DNA from: Saccharomycopsis crataegensis
Lineage: Eukaryota > Ascomycota > Saccharomycetes > Ascoideales > Saccharomycopsidaceae
Direction of reading: 5' to 3'
DNA length: 64,000 bases
Assembly (NCBI RefSeq): GCF_037102585.1
Contig: NW_027043827.1
Location: forward strand, 62,001 to 126,000
Shown here: positions 29,778 to 42,587 of the stretch, in pieces
How positions within the stretch are numbered: the first letter of the stretch is position 1
Layout of the letters: each line of letters opens with the position of its first letter
Notes under the pieces: generated by a model
Told to the model about the DNA's origin: nothing
The model's database searches: none
The model's input: only the letters and a program-made list of their open reading frames with translations
Position numbers and translations under genes: made by a program

Positions 29778-30179
29778 TGTTGAAGTTTTGTAACCCTAGT
29801 TACAGTAGTCATTACCAATAACAAATACTATCAAACTATCCTTGTTATTATTCTTATTCTTCTTAACTAACTAACTATTTAAATAACAAAATATAAACTC
29901 AAACTATGGGGAGAGGCCCCATATTTATAATAAGACCAATATATATGATTTGTAATCATACATCCATCTAGAACATTCTAGATGATTAATCATATGCACA
30001 ATGACTAATTATTAGGCTGAGTCATAATCACATGCAGATTATATATTGCTCAGCCATGGTAAATAAACCGTCTTATCCGAGACTCGAACCCAGGATCTAT
30101 TCAACACATTGATACCCGTGTTAACCGTTGAGCCATCTGTACAAAACCCAATATATGACTTTGGATTGTCAACTCAACA
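29778..30179 (-). mobile_element. Beta LTR with duplicated end
   Basis: 402 bp, TGTTGAAG to CTCAACA. It is followed by a direct repeat of its last 50 bp or so (30180-30229), then by the beta polyprotein 3' end. LINE-C ORF1 is cut on its left. No target duplication. Confidence 0.9.
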
Positions 30180-30229
30180 GAGCCATCTGTACAAAACCCA
30201 ATATATGACTTTGGATTGTCAACTCAACA
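30180..30229 (-). repeat. Tandem copy of the last 50 bp of a beta LTR
   Basis: Repeats AGCCATCTGTAC to CTCAACA of the preceding LTR. This is likely a slipped strand-transfer or recombination product at an LTR/internal junction. Confidence 0.85.
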
Positions 30230-30236
30230 CCCTCTC

Positions 30237-30470
30237 TCAATTCAAAGTCACCATACCACAAAGCTTTCTTAGCTCTATGAATTGAGGAGCAGCAAGACCT
30301 TTAGTGAACATGTCAGCAACCATGATTCCAGTATTAAGGTATTGCAAATCAATTGTCCCAGATCCAATGTGATCCCTGATGAAATGAGTCCTGATATCAA
30401 TATGTTTGGTACGGTGATGGAAAGCTGGATGTTTGGCCATTTCAATACACCCCTGGTTATCATCATAAAT
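30237..30470 (-). pseudogene. 3' end fragment of a beta Gag-Pol gene
   Basis: Codes for the last 77 or so residues of RNase H: DDNQGCIEMAKHPAFHHRTKH to LRKLCGMVTLN. It matches the beta element at 50913 (VTLN ending) rather than alpha (ETLN). The alpha-2 LTR is inserted at 30471 after the residues corresponding to IYDDNQ, removing everything upstream. Confidence 0.9.
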
Positions 30471-30809
30471 TGTTGTAGTTTTGTAACTCTAGTTACAAAA
30501 GACATTGATAACAATAATATTCAATAATATTTATTCCCTTGTTATACTTGTTTTACTTGTTAACTATCTAAATTATATAAAGGACAAACTCAGACTATGG
30601 GGGCATGGCCCATATTTATATTAATCTCAATGGGCTCTAGAAGGTTCCATAAGCTCTAGAAGGTTCCATGGAATTCTAGAAGGTTCCATGAGTTCTAGAA
30701 TGTTCCATGGAATTCTAGAAGGTTCCATGAGTTCTAGAATGTTCCATGGAATTCTAGAAGGTTCCATGAACAATGACTAACCACATAACTTTGGATTGCC
30801 AACTCAACA
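30471..30809 (-). repeat. Alpha LTR, left end of alpha-2
   Basis: 339 bp with seven heat-shock repeats (about 30634-30770), several of the variant form TTCTAGAATGTTC, which keeps the three-box spacing. Confidence 0.9.
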
Positions 30810-30816
30810 CCCTCTC

Positions 30817-33800
30817 TCAATTCAAAGTCTCCATACCACAGAGCCTTCTCAACTCCAAGAATTGAGGGGCAGCAAGACCTTTCGTAAACATATCAGCAAT
30901 CATAACACCAGTGCTCAAGTACTCCAAATTGATAGAGCCAGATCCAATGTGGTCCCTGATAAAGTGAGTCCTGATGTCAATGTGTTTGGTGCGATGATGG
31001 AAAGCTGGATGCTTTGCCATCTCAATACACCCTTGGTTATCATCAAACATCCTCACTGGACCAGTATTGATCCCAAATTCCTTGAACACTTGCATTAGCC
31101 ATAATGCTTCCTTGACTCCTTCACTTAGTGACATGTATTCAACCTCTGCCGTAGAAAGAGCAACAGTAGCTTGCTTCTTAGATCTCCATGTGATTGCACC
31201 ATTGGCATATTTGAACACAAACCCAGTAGTAGACTTTCTGTCTGACTTATCTCCAGCCCAGTCAGCATCACAGTATCCAAGAAGCTCACCGTTATCATTA
31301 TTGCCAGCCTCATATCTTATTCCCAAATCTTTGGTTCCTTTCAAGTATCTTAAAACTCTCTTTGCTGCCTTATAATGCACCTCCTTTGGTTCCTTGAGGT
31401 ATCTGGATAGAACACCGACGATATAGCTGATATCGCTTCTAACAGTATTAGCAGCAAACAATAATTTTCCAACCAAAGATCTGTAAGCTGTGGCATCACA
31501 ATCCTCAGCACTGTTGTCCACCAAGGTGAGCTCCTGACCAGCAATAGTAGGCGTCTTATCTGGGTTGCAATTCTCCATTCCAAATTCCTTTAACATAGAG
31601 CCAATATAGTCTTTCAAGCTCATGTTAATACCTCCATTATCTTGCGAGATATTGATACCCAAAAATTTCCTGACTATTCCCAAGTCCTTCATCTTGAAGA
31701 CATTCATCAATTCACTTTTCACTTTCCTGATGGCAAAATCTGAGGTACCAGTTATCAATAAATCATCAACGTAAAGCGCAACCATCACAAAAGACTTTTC
31801 GGATTTCCTTGAATATAGACAATATTCAGCACCGTTTCTGACAAAACCAAGCGACGACAAAACACTGTGGATTCTTTCATTCCACACCAAGGGAGCCTGT
31901 TTCAAACCATACAAGCTTTTCTTCAATCTCAAGACACTGGTTTCCCTTCCTTTAACCACATACCCTTCTGGTTGAGTCATGTATAATTCTTCCTGAAGAG
32001 ATCCGTTGAGGAATGCAGTTTTCACATCCATCTGATGAACTGCCATTCCATTCTTAGCTGCAATACTCAACATCAACCTGATAGATTCATAACGCACCAC
32101 AGGTGAGAATGTCTCATTGTAGTCAATACCTTTCACCTGTGTGAATCCTCGAGCAACAAGTCTTCCCTTGAAGACTCCGTTATCTTTCTTTGCAAAGACC
32201 CAACGACATGTAATTGGCTTTCTTCCTTTCGGCAACTCGACCAATTCATAAGTGGAATTCTCCTTGTGAGCCGCAATTTCTTCGTCACAAGCGCGCTTCC
32301 ATTCTGCACTTTCGTTGCTCTTCATGGCTTCCTTATAATTTCCAGGAACATCACTTCCACCAGCCAAAGCAGCAGCTTCACCAGCCATAAAACAAGAGGC
32401 AACATAATTCACAGGTTTGTACTCTAACAACTTGCCTTCGGCATCATCATTCAGTTCTGATTCCTCATCACAATCACTTGGCTGTTCAACATGTGGCTCA
32501 ATTTCCGAAACCACCAAGTTGTCATTGCTACTACCATTAGGAACAAAAGAAGTAAGCTCTTTTGAGCTACTATCGTTTCTGTATTTCTTCCTTTGTGGTT
32601 TCTCAATAGCTATTTCCCTCTCTGAATCTGAACTGAATGTATCAGATTCTTGTTCAACTTCTGCCAAGATCCCAAATGGATTTCTTTTAATCAAACCTGT
32701 ACTTTTCTTGGGTCTAGAACCCGATGATCTTTTCCTTTTTGTAGCAGTAACCAACTTGAACTCTTCTGAAACCATCCTTGATGGGATTAACTCTCCAGTG
32801 GCATCCTCATCATCGTCTATGATTCTCATTTCCACGTCTTTGCTTGAGGAAACAGTGGACTCTCTTTCTGAATCATCCAAATCGGAAACCATTCGTTCAT
32901 CATCAACAGAGATCTCACTTGCAACATCCTCTAAGTCTGGATCACTTATAACAGGGCCTGGTGCAACGCCACCAGCAAAACCCATACCACCAGAGCTGCT
33001 TACCTTAGCAATCTCTCTATCCACATCAGTGACTCGCTTCACATCCTGATAGTAATATCTTGACTCATCAAATCTGACCTGAGTCGCCACAATAATCTTG
33101 TTGGCAGCAGGATCAAAAATTCTGTACGCACAGTGATCTCTATCATACCCGAGCATCACTCCAACCTTGGCGGTAGCATCAAATTTTCCATTTCTCAAAC
33201 TGTTTGGTATAACCACATATGCAAGGGAACCAAAGCAGCGAAGATGGTCAAGGCCCGGCTTGTATCCATACCAACGACCATATGGTGTGTGGAAATTAAT
33301 AACGCGGGATGGCGTCCTGTTAATCAAATAAACAGCCGTGCGGACACCTTCAGACCAAAACTGAACCGGCATAGAAGCCCCAATAATTAAAGACCTAGTT
33401 TTGTCTTGAATTGTCCGATGCATTCTTTCAGCAACACCATTTTGATAACTATGGTGTGGCACAGTCAACTCATGGGCAATACCTTTGCTTCTCATGAAAT
33501 CATGCAACTTTCCTGTAACAAATTCACCACCATTATCAGTGCGGATAGTTCCCACGGTAAACTCTTTTCCCTGAGACTTGAACATTGTTTCGGTGTATGT
33601 AATAAACTCAATAATCCTGTCAGCACACTCTGACTTGTTTTTCAAACACTTGACCTCCACAAACTTGGAATACCTTGGAATACCCGTCGACAATAGTGAG
33701 AAAATATTTGCTCGAATCAATAGACCCATAATTGATTGGGCCACACACGTCCATATGCAACAATTGTAAAGGCTGTTGTGGTTTAGCACCCTTCCCGCTC

Positions 33801-35152
33801 TTTGGTCTTCTGGTAACCCCTTTACTTGTCAAGCAGCTTTCACATAACTGCACAGAATCTTCCCTGTAAAGTTTACCTTTCACCAAATGAAACATCAGAT
33901 TGAACTTGTTCATAATATTCATACTGGGATGGCCTAATCTCTGGTGCCACAACCCGCTCTTATCAACACTGTTAAATGCCACACCATCGACACTGGTGTG
34001 CAAAGCATAAAGATCACTCATAACTGGATCTTTAACAGCAACCACTTTATTTTCAGGGTGCATTTTCACCTTGTTTCCTTCAAATAATAATCTTGCACCA
34101 TTCAGAGTAGCCTTGGAAACAGAAATCAAATTGGCCTTTGACCCTGGAACATAATAAGCATCCTTGATTTCGATACTGGTGTTATCACGTAACTTAAACA
34201 CCGCAGACCCGATACCTTGAACCTCGAGAGAACTACCATCAATACCTGAGATCTCACCAGAAAAAGGACCAATGGTTTTAAACATCTTTCTGTCATTCAA
34301 AATATGTTGCGAGGCACCAGAGTCAAAGTACACTCTGGAGGCACTACCATGCATTCCCATAAATGCATACCAAGATGGTGATGGATTCTTCAGATCACCA
34401 CCCATTCTCTCCTTTCTAGGAGCCTTGCAATCCTTCTTGAAATGACCGGGTTTTCCACAATTGAAGCACTTGTACTGTTTCTTAAAAGCAAACACAGGTT
34501 CCAAACCCTCAACACTGGTGGAACCAACCGATTTATCTCCAATGATTTCTCTTGTCAAATCTTGGACAAGCCCAATATCAACATTTCCAATAGTCCTGCC
34601 ATTTCTAGACTCATACGCAGTCATGACTTCCCTGGAAAGAGTTGCATTAAACCCGGCTTTCTGACCCAAGCTCAAAAACAACGCACACAACACAGTGTTT
34701 CCGTCTAATTTGCCAACAGTATTCTTGAAATGATTGAAGGCATCAATGAAATTCTCAACGTTTCCGTTGCTAGATTTCAACCACTTAGCGTCAATTAAAT
34801 CTGAGATAATACCAACAGCATTTGTAACAGTCAATGTACCATAAGCATCCTTGAGAAACATAAACAAGTTTCTACCAGTACCATCAAATTCGGAAGCCTT
34901 AGTCAAAGCAGCGCCTGAGATGCTGTTGAAAATGGCTGTTGAAATAATCTCATACATAGTAGCAATCAATTGGGCAACTTCATTAGCAGTTTCCAGCCCG
35001 TCGGTTCCGGTTTCCCCATTGATCAAGTAAGCATGTAAACCAAGACCTTTCATCTTCATCTTAACACTGATCAAAGTAAACCAATCATAAAAGTTCCCGG
35101 AACCCTTCAACTTCTCATCAGCAGCGAACGAAGTGAGAGCATTTGAACTCAT
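30817..35152 (-). pseudogene. Alpha-2 Gag-Pol, broken by a 10-bp duplication
   Basis: Same polyprotein as alpha-1 with nearly identical sequence. CTTGGAATAC is repeated at 33664-33673 and 33674-33683, shifting the frame in the integrase just after the first catalytic region (VDGYSK). The upstream part (Gag, knuckle, protease, start of integrase) is open from ATG 35152 to the shift and the downstream part (rest of integrase, RT with YVDD, RNase H) is open to the end. The duplication is the only inactivating change I see. The region near 31110-31190 keeps the ordinary alpha sequence, unlike alpha-1. Confidence 0.92.
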
Positions 35153-35156
35153 AACC

Positions 35157-35474
35157 TGTTGTAGTTTTGTAACTCTAGTTACAAAAGACATTGATAACAA
35201 TAATATTCAATAATATTTATTCCCTTGTTATACTTGTTTTTCTTGTTAACTATCTAAATTATATAAAGGACAAACTCAGACTTAGGGGGGCATGGCCCAT
35301 ATTTATATTAATCTCAATGGGTTCTAGAAGGTTCCATAAGCTCTAGAAGGTTCCATAAGTTCTAGAAGGTTCCATAAGTTCTAGAAGGTTCCATAAGTTC
35401 TAGAAGGTTCCATAAGTTCTAGAAGGTTCCATGAACAATGACTAACCACATAACTTTGGATTGCCAACTCAACA
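35157..35474 (-). repeat. Alpha LTR shared by alpha-2 and alpha-3
   Basis: 318 bp with six heat-shock repeats (35322-35432). It serves as 5' LTR of alpha-2, with the primer site at 35148-35156, and as 3' LTR of alpha-3. Confidence 0.92.
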
Positions 35475-35481
35475 CCCTCTC

Positions 35482-38400
35482 TCAATTCAAAGTCTCCATA
35501 CCACAGAGCCTTCTCAACTCCAAGAATTGAGGGGCAGCAAGACCTTTTGTAAACATATCAGCAATCATAACACCAGTGCTCAAGTACTCCAAATTGATAG
35601 AGCCAGATCCAATGTGGTCCCTGATAAAGTGAGTCCTGATGTCAATGTGTTTGGTGCGATGATGGAAAGCTGGATGCTTTGCCATCTCAATACACCCTTG
35701 GTTATCATCAAACATCCTCACTGGACCAGTATTGATCCCAAATTCCTTGAACACTTGCATTAGCCATAATGCTTCCTTTACTCCTTCACTTAGTGACATG
35801 TATTCAGCCTCTGCCGTAGAAAGAGCAACAGTAGCTTGCTTCTTAGATCTCCATGTGATTGCACCATTGGCATATTTGAACACAAACCCAGTAGTAGACT
35901 TTCTGTCTGACTTATCTCCAGCCCAGTCAGCATCACAGTATCCAAGAAGCTCACCGTTATCATTATTGCCAGCCTCATATCTTATTCCCAAATCTTTGGT
36001 TCCTTTCAAGTATCTTAAAACTCTCTTTGCTGCCTTATAATGCACCTCCTTTGGTTCCTTGAGGTATCTGGATAGAACACCGACGATATAGCTGATATCG
36101 CTTCTAACAGTATTAGCAGCAAACAATAATTTTCCAACCAAAGATCTGTAAGCTGTGGCATCACAATCCTCAGCACTGTTGTCCACCAAGGTGAGCTCCT
36201 GACCAGCAATAGTAGGCGTCTTATCTGGGTTGCAATTCTCCATTCCAAATTCCTTTAACATAGAGCCAATATAGTCTTTCAAGCTCATGTTAATACCTCC
36301 ATCATCTTGCGAGATATTGATACCCAAAAATTTCCTGACTATTACCAAGTCCTTCATCTTGAAGACATTCATCAATTCACTTTTCACTTTCCTGATGGCA
36401 AAATCTGAGGTACCAGTTATCAATAAATCATCAACGTAAAGCGCAACCATCACAAAAGACTTTTCGGATTTCCTTGAATATAGACAATATTCAGCACCGT
36501 TTCTGACAAAACCAAGCGACGACAAAACACTGTGGATTCTTTCATTCCACACCAAGGGAGCCTGTTTCAAACCATACAAGCTTTTCTTCAATCTCAAGAC
36601 ACTGGTTTCCCTTCCTTTAACCACATACCCTTCTGGTTGAGTCATGTATAATTCTTCCTGAAGAGATCCGTTGAGGAATGCAGTTTTCACATCCATCTGA
36701 TGAACTGCCATTCCATTCTTAGCTGCAATACTCAACATCAACCTGATAGATTCATAACGCACCACAGGTGAGAATGTCTCATTGTAGTCAATACCTTTCA
36801 CCTGTGTGAATCCTCGAGCAACAAGTCTTCCCTTGAAGACTCCGTTATCTTTCTTTGCAAAGACCCAACGACATGTAATTGGCTTTCTTCCTTTCGGCAA
36901 CTCGACCAATTCATAAGTGGAATTCTCCTTGTGAGCCGCAATTTCTTCGTCACAAGCGCGCTTCCATTCTGCACTTTCGTTGCTCTTCATGGCTTCCTTA
37001 TAATTTCCAGGAACATCCCTTCCACCAGCCAAAGCAGCAGCTTCACCAGCCATAAAACAAGAGGCAACATAATTCACAGGTTTGTACTCTAACAACTTGC
37101 CTTCGGCATCATCATTCAGTTCTGATTCCTCATCACAATCACTTGGCTGTTCAACATGTGGCTCAATTTCCGAAACCACCAAGTTGTCATTGCTACTACC
37201 ATTAGGAACAAAAGAAGTAAGCTCTTTTGAGCTACTGTCGTTTCTGTATTTCTTCCTTTGTGGTTTCTCAATAGCAATTTCCCTCTCTGAATCTGAACTG
37301 AATGTATCAGATTCTTGTTCAACTTCTGCCAAGATCCCAAATGGATTTCTTTTAATCAAACCTGTACTTTTCTTGGGTCTAGAACCCGATGATCTTTTCC
37401 TTTTTGTAGCAGTAACCAACTTGAACTCTTCTGAAACCATCCTTGATGGGATTAACTCTCCAGTGGCATCCTCATCATCGTCTATGATTCTCATTTCCAC
37501 GTCTTTGCTTGAGGAAACAGTGGACTCTCTTTCTGAATCATCCAAATCGGAAACCATTCGTTCATCATCAACAGAGATCTCACTTGCAACATCCTCTAAG
37601 TCTGGATCACTTATAACAGGGCCTGGTGCAACGCCACCAGCAAAACCCATACCACCAGAGCTGTTTACCTTAGCAATCTCGGTATCCACATCAGTGACTC
37701 GCTTCACATCCTGATAGTAATATCTTGACTCATCAAATCTGACCTGAGTCGCCACAATAATCTTGTTGGCAGCAGGATCAAAAATTCTGTACGCACAGTG
37801 ATCTCTATCATACCCGAGCATCACTCCAACCTTGGCGGTAGCATCAAATTTTCCATTTCTCAAACTGTTTGGTATAACCACATATGCAAGGGAACCAAAG
37901 CAGCGAAGATGGTCAAGGCCCGGCTTGTATCCATACCAACGACCATATGGTGTGTGGAAATTAATAACGCGGGATGGCGTCCTGTTAATCAAATAAACAG
38001 CCGTGCGGACACCTTCAGACCAAAACTGAACCGGCATAGAAGCCCCAATAATTAAAGACCTAGTTTTGTCTTGAATTGTCCGATGCATTCTTTCAGCAAC
38101 ACCATTTTGATAACTATGGTGTGGCACAGTCAACTCATGGGCAATACCTTTGCTTCTCATGAAATCATGCAACTTTCCTGTAACAAATTCACCACCATTA
38201 TCAGTGCGGATAGTTCCCACGGTAAACTCTTTTCCCTGAGACTTGAACATTGTTTCGGTGTATGTAATAAACTCAATAATCCTGTCAGCACACTCTGACT
38301 TGTTTTTCAAACACTTGACCTCCACAAACTTGGAATACCCGTCGACAATAGTGAGAAAATATTTGCTCGAATCAATAGACCCATAATTGATTGGGCCACA

Positions 38401-38968
38401 CACGTCCATATGCAACAATTGTAAAGGCTGTTGTGGTTTAGCACCCTTCCCGCTCTTTGGTCTTCTGGTAACCCCTTTACTTGTCAAGCAGCTTTCACAT
38501 AACTGCACAGAATCTTCACTGTAAAGTTTACCTTTCACCAAATGAAACATCAGATTGAACTTGTTCATAATATTCATACTGGGATGGCCTAATCTCTGGT
38601 GCCACAACCCGCTCTTATCAACACTGTTAAATGCCACACCATCGACACTGGTGTGCAAAGCATAAAGATCACTCATAACTGGATCTTTAACAGCAACCAC
38701 TTTCTTTTCAGGGTACATTTTCACCTTGTTTCCTTCAAATAATAATCTTGCACCATTCAGAGTAGCCTTGGAAACAGAAATCAAATTGGCCTTTGACCCT
38801 GGAACATAATAAGCATCCTTGATTTCGATACTGGTGTTATCACGTAACTTAAACACCGCAGACCCGATACCTTGAACCTCGAGAGAACTACCATCAATAC
38901 CTGAGATCTCACCAGAAAAAGGACCAATGGTTTTAAACATCTTTCTGTCATTCAAAATATGTTGCGAG
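35482..38968 (-). pseudogene. Alpha-3 Gag-Pol, 5'-truncated by a beta LTR
   Basis: The frame is open from the residues QHILNDRKMF (just after the protease DSGAS motif) to the normal end ETLN. Gag, the knuckle and the protease active site are missing because a beta LTR (38969-39370) replaces them. Integrase, RT (YVDD) and RNase H motifs are intact. An in-frame ATG read through from the LTR exists, but no functional polyprotein can be made. Confidence 0.9.
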
Positions 38969-39370
38969 TGTTGAGTTGACAATCCAAAGTCATATATTGG
39001 GTTTTGTACAGATGGCTCAACGGTTAACACGGGTATCAATGTGTTGAATAGATCCTGGGTTCGAGTCTCGGATAAGACGGTTTATTTACCATGGCTGAGC
39101 AATATATAATCTGCATGTGATTATGACTCAGCCTAATAATTAGTCATTGTGCATATGATTAATCATCTAGAATGTTCTAGATGGATGTATGATTACAAAT
39201 CATATATATTGGTCTTATTATAAATATGGGGCCTCTCCCCATAGTTTGAGTTTATATTTTGTTATTTAAATAGTTAGTTAGTTAAGAAGAATAAGAATAA
39301 TAACAAGGATAGTTTGATAGTATTTGTTATTGGTAATGACTACTGTAACTAGGGTTACAAAACTTCAACA
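38969..39370 (+). mobile_element. Beta LTR joining alpha-3 to a Ty3-like pol
   Basis: 402 bp, TGTTGAGTTGAC to CTTCAACA, with the tRNA-like boxes at 39013-39068. Left neighbour is alpha-3 protease, right neighbour is Ty3-like pol. No matching pentamers flank it, so it is a recombination joint. Confidence 0.9.
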
Positions 39371-42302
39371 CCACGTGACTAACGAACAAGAAAGAGTTCG
39401 AACTACAAAAGAAGAAGAGATTTTTAAACAATATGCAGATGTTTTTCAATTGAAGTTACCAGAAGGAGGATCTAACTTCACCGGAGTCAAACACGAGATA
39501 CATGTATTGAGCGACTCCAAGGCACCATTCAAAGCTCCATACCGACTCTCACCTCAAGATCGAGCCGAGCTCAAGACGCAGATTAATGAACTACTCCGGC
39601 AAAAGTTAATATTTCCGGTTGCGTCTCCTTATGGCGCCCCAGTGCTTTTTGTTAAGAAGAAGGATGGAACGAAACGGCTCTGCGTGGATTACCGAGGCTT
39701 AAATGAGATAACTATCAAGTCAAGATTTCCACTACCAAGAATAGATGACCTACTCGACCTCATCAAGAACGCCAAAATATTTTCCAAGCTTGATTTGGTT
39801 TCCGGTTATCATCAAATCGCCATCAGCCCAGCTGATCGGCACAAAACCGCCATGGTCACGCCGTTTGGCCAATACGGTTGGAATTGCATGCCGTTTGGCC
39901 TCACGAATGCTCCTGCCACGTTCCAACTGGCTATGAATGAATTACTTTTACCGCTTGAAGAATTTTGCGTCGTCTACTTAGACGACGTATTGATTTTCAG
40001 CACAAGTGAGGCCGAGCATCGTAAGCATATCGACGCTGTGATATCTACCCTCCAAAAAGCTGGTTTAATTATTAGCAAACGCAAATCAGAATTCTTTTTG
40101 GCTGAAGTCTCGTTCCTTGGTTAGCAGATTGATGCCGCCGGTGTTCATGTGGAGCCTGGGAAAATTGAAGCTATCCAACGATTTACGGTATCCACCCCGG
40201 AAGAAGCTCATTCTTTTATAGGAATAGCCAGTTATTACCGCCGTTTTATTGAACACTTTGCCGAATTAGCCCGCCCTGTCCATCAATATGTCAACGGGAA
40301 GATAGAATACAGTGACGAGGTAAAGAACGCGGTTGGCGAGTTAAAGCGGAAATTGATTTCTGCTCCGGTCCTTATGAACTTCGACAGTACCAAGCCACTC
40401 CGAGTCACAACCGACGCCTCTGGTTTTACTTTAGGCGCCGTGTTGGAACATGTGGCCCCGAATGGAAAAACAGAGGGTGTAGTGGCCTACTTTTCGAAGG
40501 GCCTTATCGGGGCCCAACTTAGGTACCCAGTCAGGGAGAAGGAACTTCTAGCCATCATTGAGTCATTGAAGAAGTGGCGTCACTACCTCGTCGCTCCATT
40601 TGAAGTGGTAACTGACCATCATTCCCTCACCTACCTCAATTCCGCCAAGAATGAAGGCAATCAAAGATTGCTCAGATGGCAAGATTTCATTGCGGACTTT
40701 AACTTTACGGTGAAATACCGTCCCGGAGTTACCAATAAAGCTGCTGATGCTTTATCGCGAATGAAAATCAATGCCATGATTATTGACTCGGTTGGTGAAG
40801 ACGAATATAAGGCTGATGCTTATTTTTCCGAATTGTGGAAGGTCCTTGACGGGGAATTAGAGTGTCCGAAAGAACTAAAATCCATTATTCAACGGTATCA
40901 GTTTGCTGAGTTGGCAGGACGCCGACAAATCATTTACCAAATGACTCCGATGGACAAACCCCGGCTTTGTGTGCCTGGAGGGAAAACCAGATACCGGTTA
41001 TTGCAAGGCGTCCACACGGCCGAGGCTGCGCTTCATATGGGTACGACTAAGATGCTATATCAGTTACAGGAGAGTGGGTTCTACTGGCCTAAGATGCTTA
41101 AGACTATTGCCCTGTTTGTCAAGAAGTGTGATATTTGTACGAAGGTAAAACCCACGAATAGACGCCCGGAAGGAATGCTACAAACCCCAACGATTCCTGC
41201 CCAGAGATGGTCTAACCTTACTATGGATTTTATAACAGGTTTTACTCCGAGCCGCGGATTCGATTCAATATTCGTGGTGGTGGATAGACTTACCAAAAGA
41301 GCAGTGTTCGTGCCTCATAAGAAAACCGATGATGCCGAAGCGGTTGCTAATTTATTTATGGATTATGTTGTCCGAGACCATGGCCTTCCAATGTCCATCA
41401 TTTCTGATCGAGACCCACTCTTCATCAGTCACATGTGGAAGACCCTTACCAAAATGTTAGGTGTTTCCCAGGATCTCTCCACCTCTGGCCACCCCGAGAC
41501 AGATGGCCAGACCGAACGACTCAACAGAGTATTGGTTCAATTGATGAGAACGTTGGCTGCTTCTTACGCGACTGAATGGGCTAAGTACTTGGGCATGGCA
41601 CAGTTTGCCTACAACTCTCAGTACCAACTGGCTATTAGAACCACACCGTTTTTTGCTGATTTGGGCTATCATCCAAGATGTTGGCAAATCATTTATGATA
41701 TTCCATTGGCCACCGCGATTGGTGATGACTCTATGATTGGGGGGTACGAATTTGTTCATCGGCAAGAAAGGATCTTGGAATCAATTCAAGTACAATTAGC
41801 CGATACTCAAAAGGAGACAACAGCGAAGGTGAATAGAAAACGCTCCGACGTGGAGTATAAGGAAGGAGAATATGTGTTATTACACCGCCACGCGTTCAGA
41901 ACAGCCCGAACTAGCAAGCAAAAGTTCTTACCGCCATTCCAAGGTCCGTATAAAATCGTCAAGGTACTAAATAACACCGCCTTCCAAATCCAAGTCTCAA
42001 GCAGGAAGATAATTACTGCCAATATACAATGGGTGAGGAAATATCACGCTATCCACATGATACTACCAGAAGTGGAAAGCGACCCGTGGTACAAGGAAAA
42101 CATATCGGAAATCCAAATGATTGTTGATCTCGAAAAGGACTACGCCCTTGTCATGTACCCAGGGAAGGCAGACCCAGTGCCTGTCCCCGAAACTTGGATC
42201 CGTTTAATTCCTCATGAGAAACGGATTACACTCCTCGACGAGCTTGATGACTTTTTGGCTAACAATAATGATCGAGACGACTCATTCTCCGAGGGGGGAT
42301 AA
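39371..42302 (+). pseudogene. Ty3/gypsy Pol (RT, RNase H, integrase) with one in-frame TAG
   Basis: Gag and protease are missing, cut by the beta LTR. RT starts with the ADVF and GVKHEIHVLSDSKAPFKA lines and has FSKLDLVSGYHQI and the catalytic YLDD. After FLG a TAG at 40122-40124 stands where related elements have Tyr or His. The same frame continues with RNase H (TDASGFTLGAVL) and an integrase with an HHCC finger (HTAEAALHMG ... CDICTK) and DDE motifs (TMDFITGF, ISDRDPLF, PETDGQTERLNR). RT followed by integrase is the Ty3 order. The gene ends in a purine tract (GAGGGGGGA) and TAA directly before the LTR. Only the stop and the 5' truncation inactivate it. Base composition is visibly more GC-rich than the LINEs. 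CTG codons fall at Ser-type positions. Confidence 0.92.
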
Positions 42303-42521
42303 TGTTATATTATTGGATCATGGTTGGGTTGAGTCCTGGTTACCAACGGTATGGTACCATACGAAACCATGATCTGCATTACCTCATCGAGGTATCACTT
42401 TATGTCCCACCGCTTATCTCTTATCCTTGTCGTATCGCCTTATGTTTAGCCTTTTATTCCCAGAACGGGTCCAACACCCCATTATTAGTTTCAATCATTT
42501 TATTTATTTAAGGATTCAACA
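42303..42521 (+). mobile_element. Ty3-like 3' LTR
   Basis: Begins TGTTATATTATTGG right after the polypurine tract. The likely end is ATTCAACA at 42521, giving 219 bp, but there is no second full copy to confirm it. The same start is found near the tRNA-Met gene at 27592. Confidence 0.65.
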
Positions 42522-42587
42522 TTCCTCTTATTTTCACCTTTATTTAGTTTAGAAAAAGGATCATCTTTGTGATCACCTAATTTGAAT

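Larger units (their letters stand above)
30471..35474 (-). mobile_element. Alpha-2 copia element, damaged, sharing an LTR with alpha-3
   Basis: Bounded by alpha LTRs 30471-30809 and 35157-35474. The second LTR is at the same time the left LTR of alpha-3, whose polyprotein begins at 35482. Such LTR-internal-LTR-internal tandems form by unequal recombination between copies. The left end sits inside a beta fragment. Confidence 0.9.

Noticed and set aside
39324-39370. Start of the Ty3-like pol at an ATG in the beta LTR
   Set aside because: The frame merely reads through the LTR end into a truncated pol; the true upstream part is missing.
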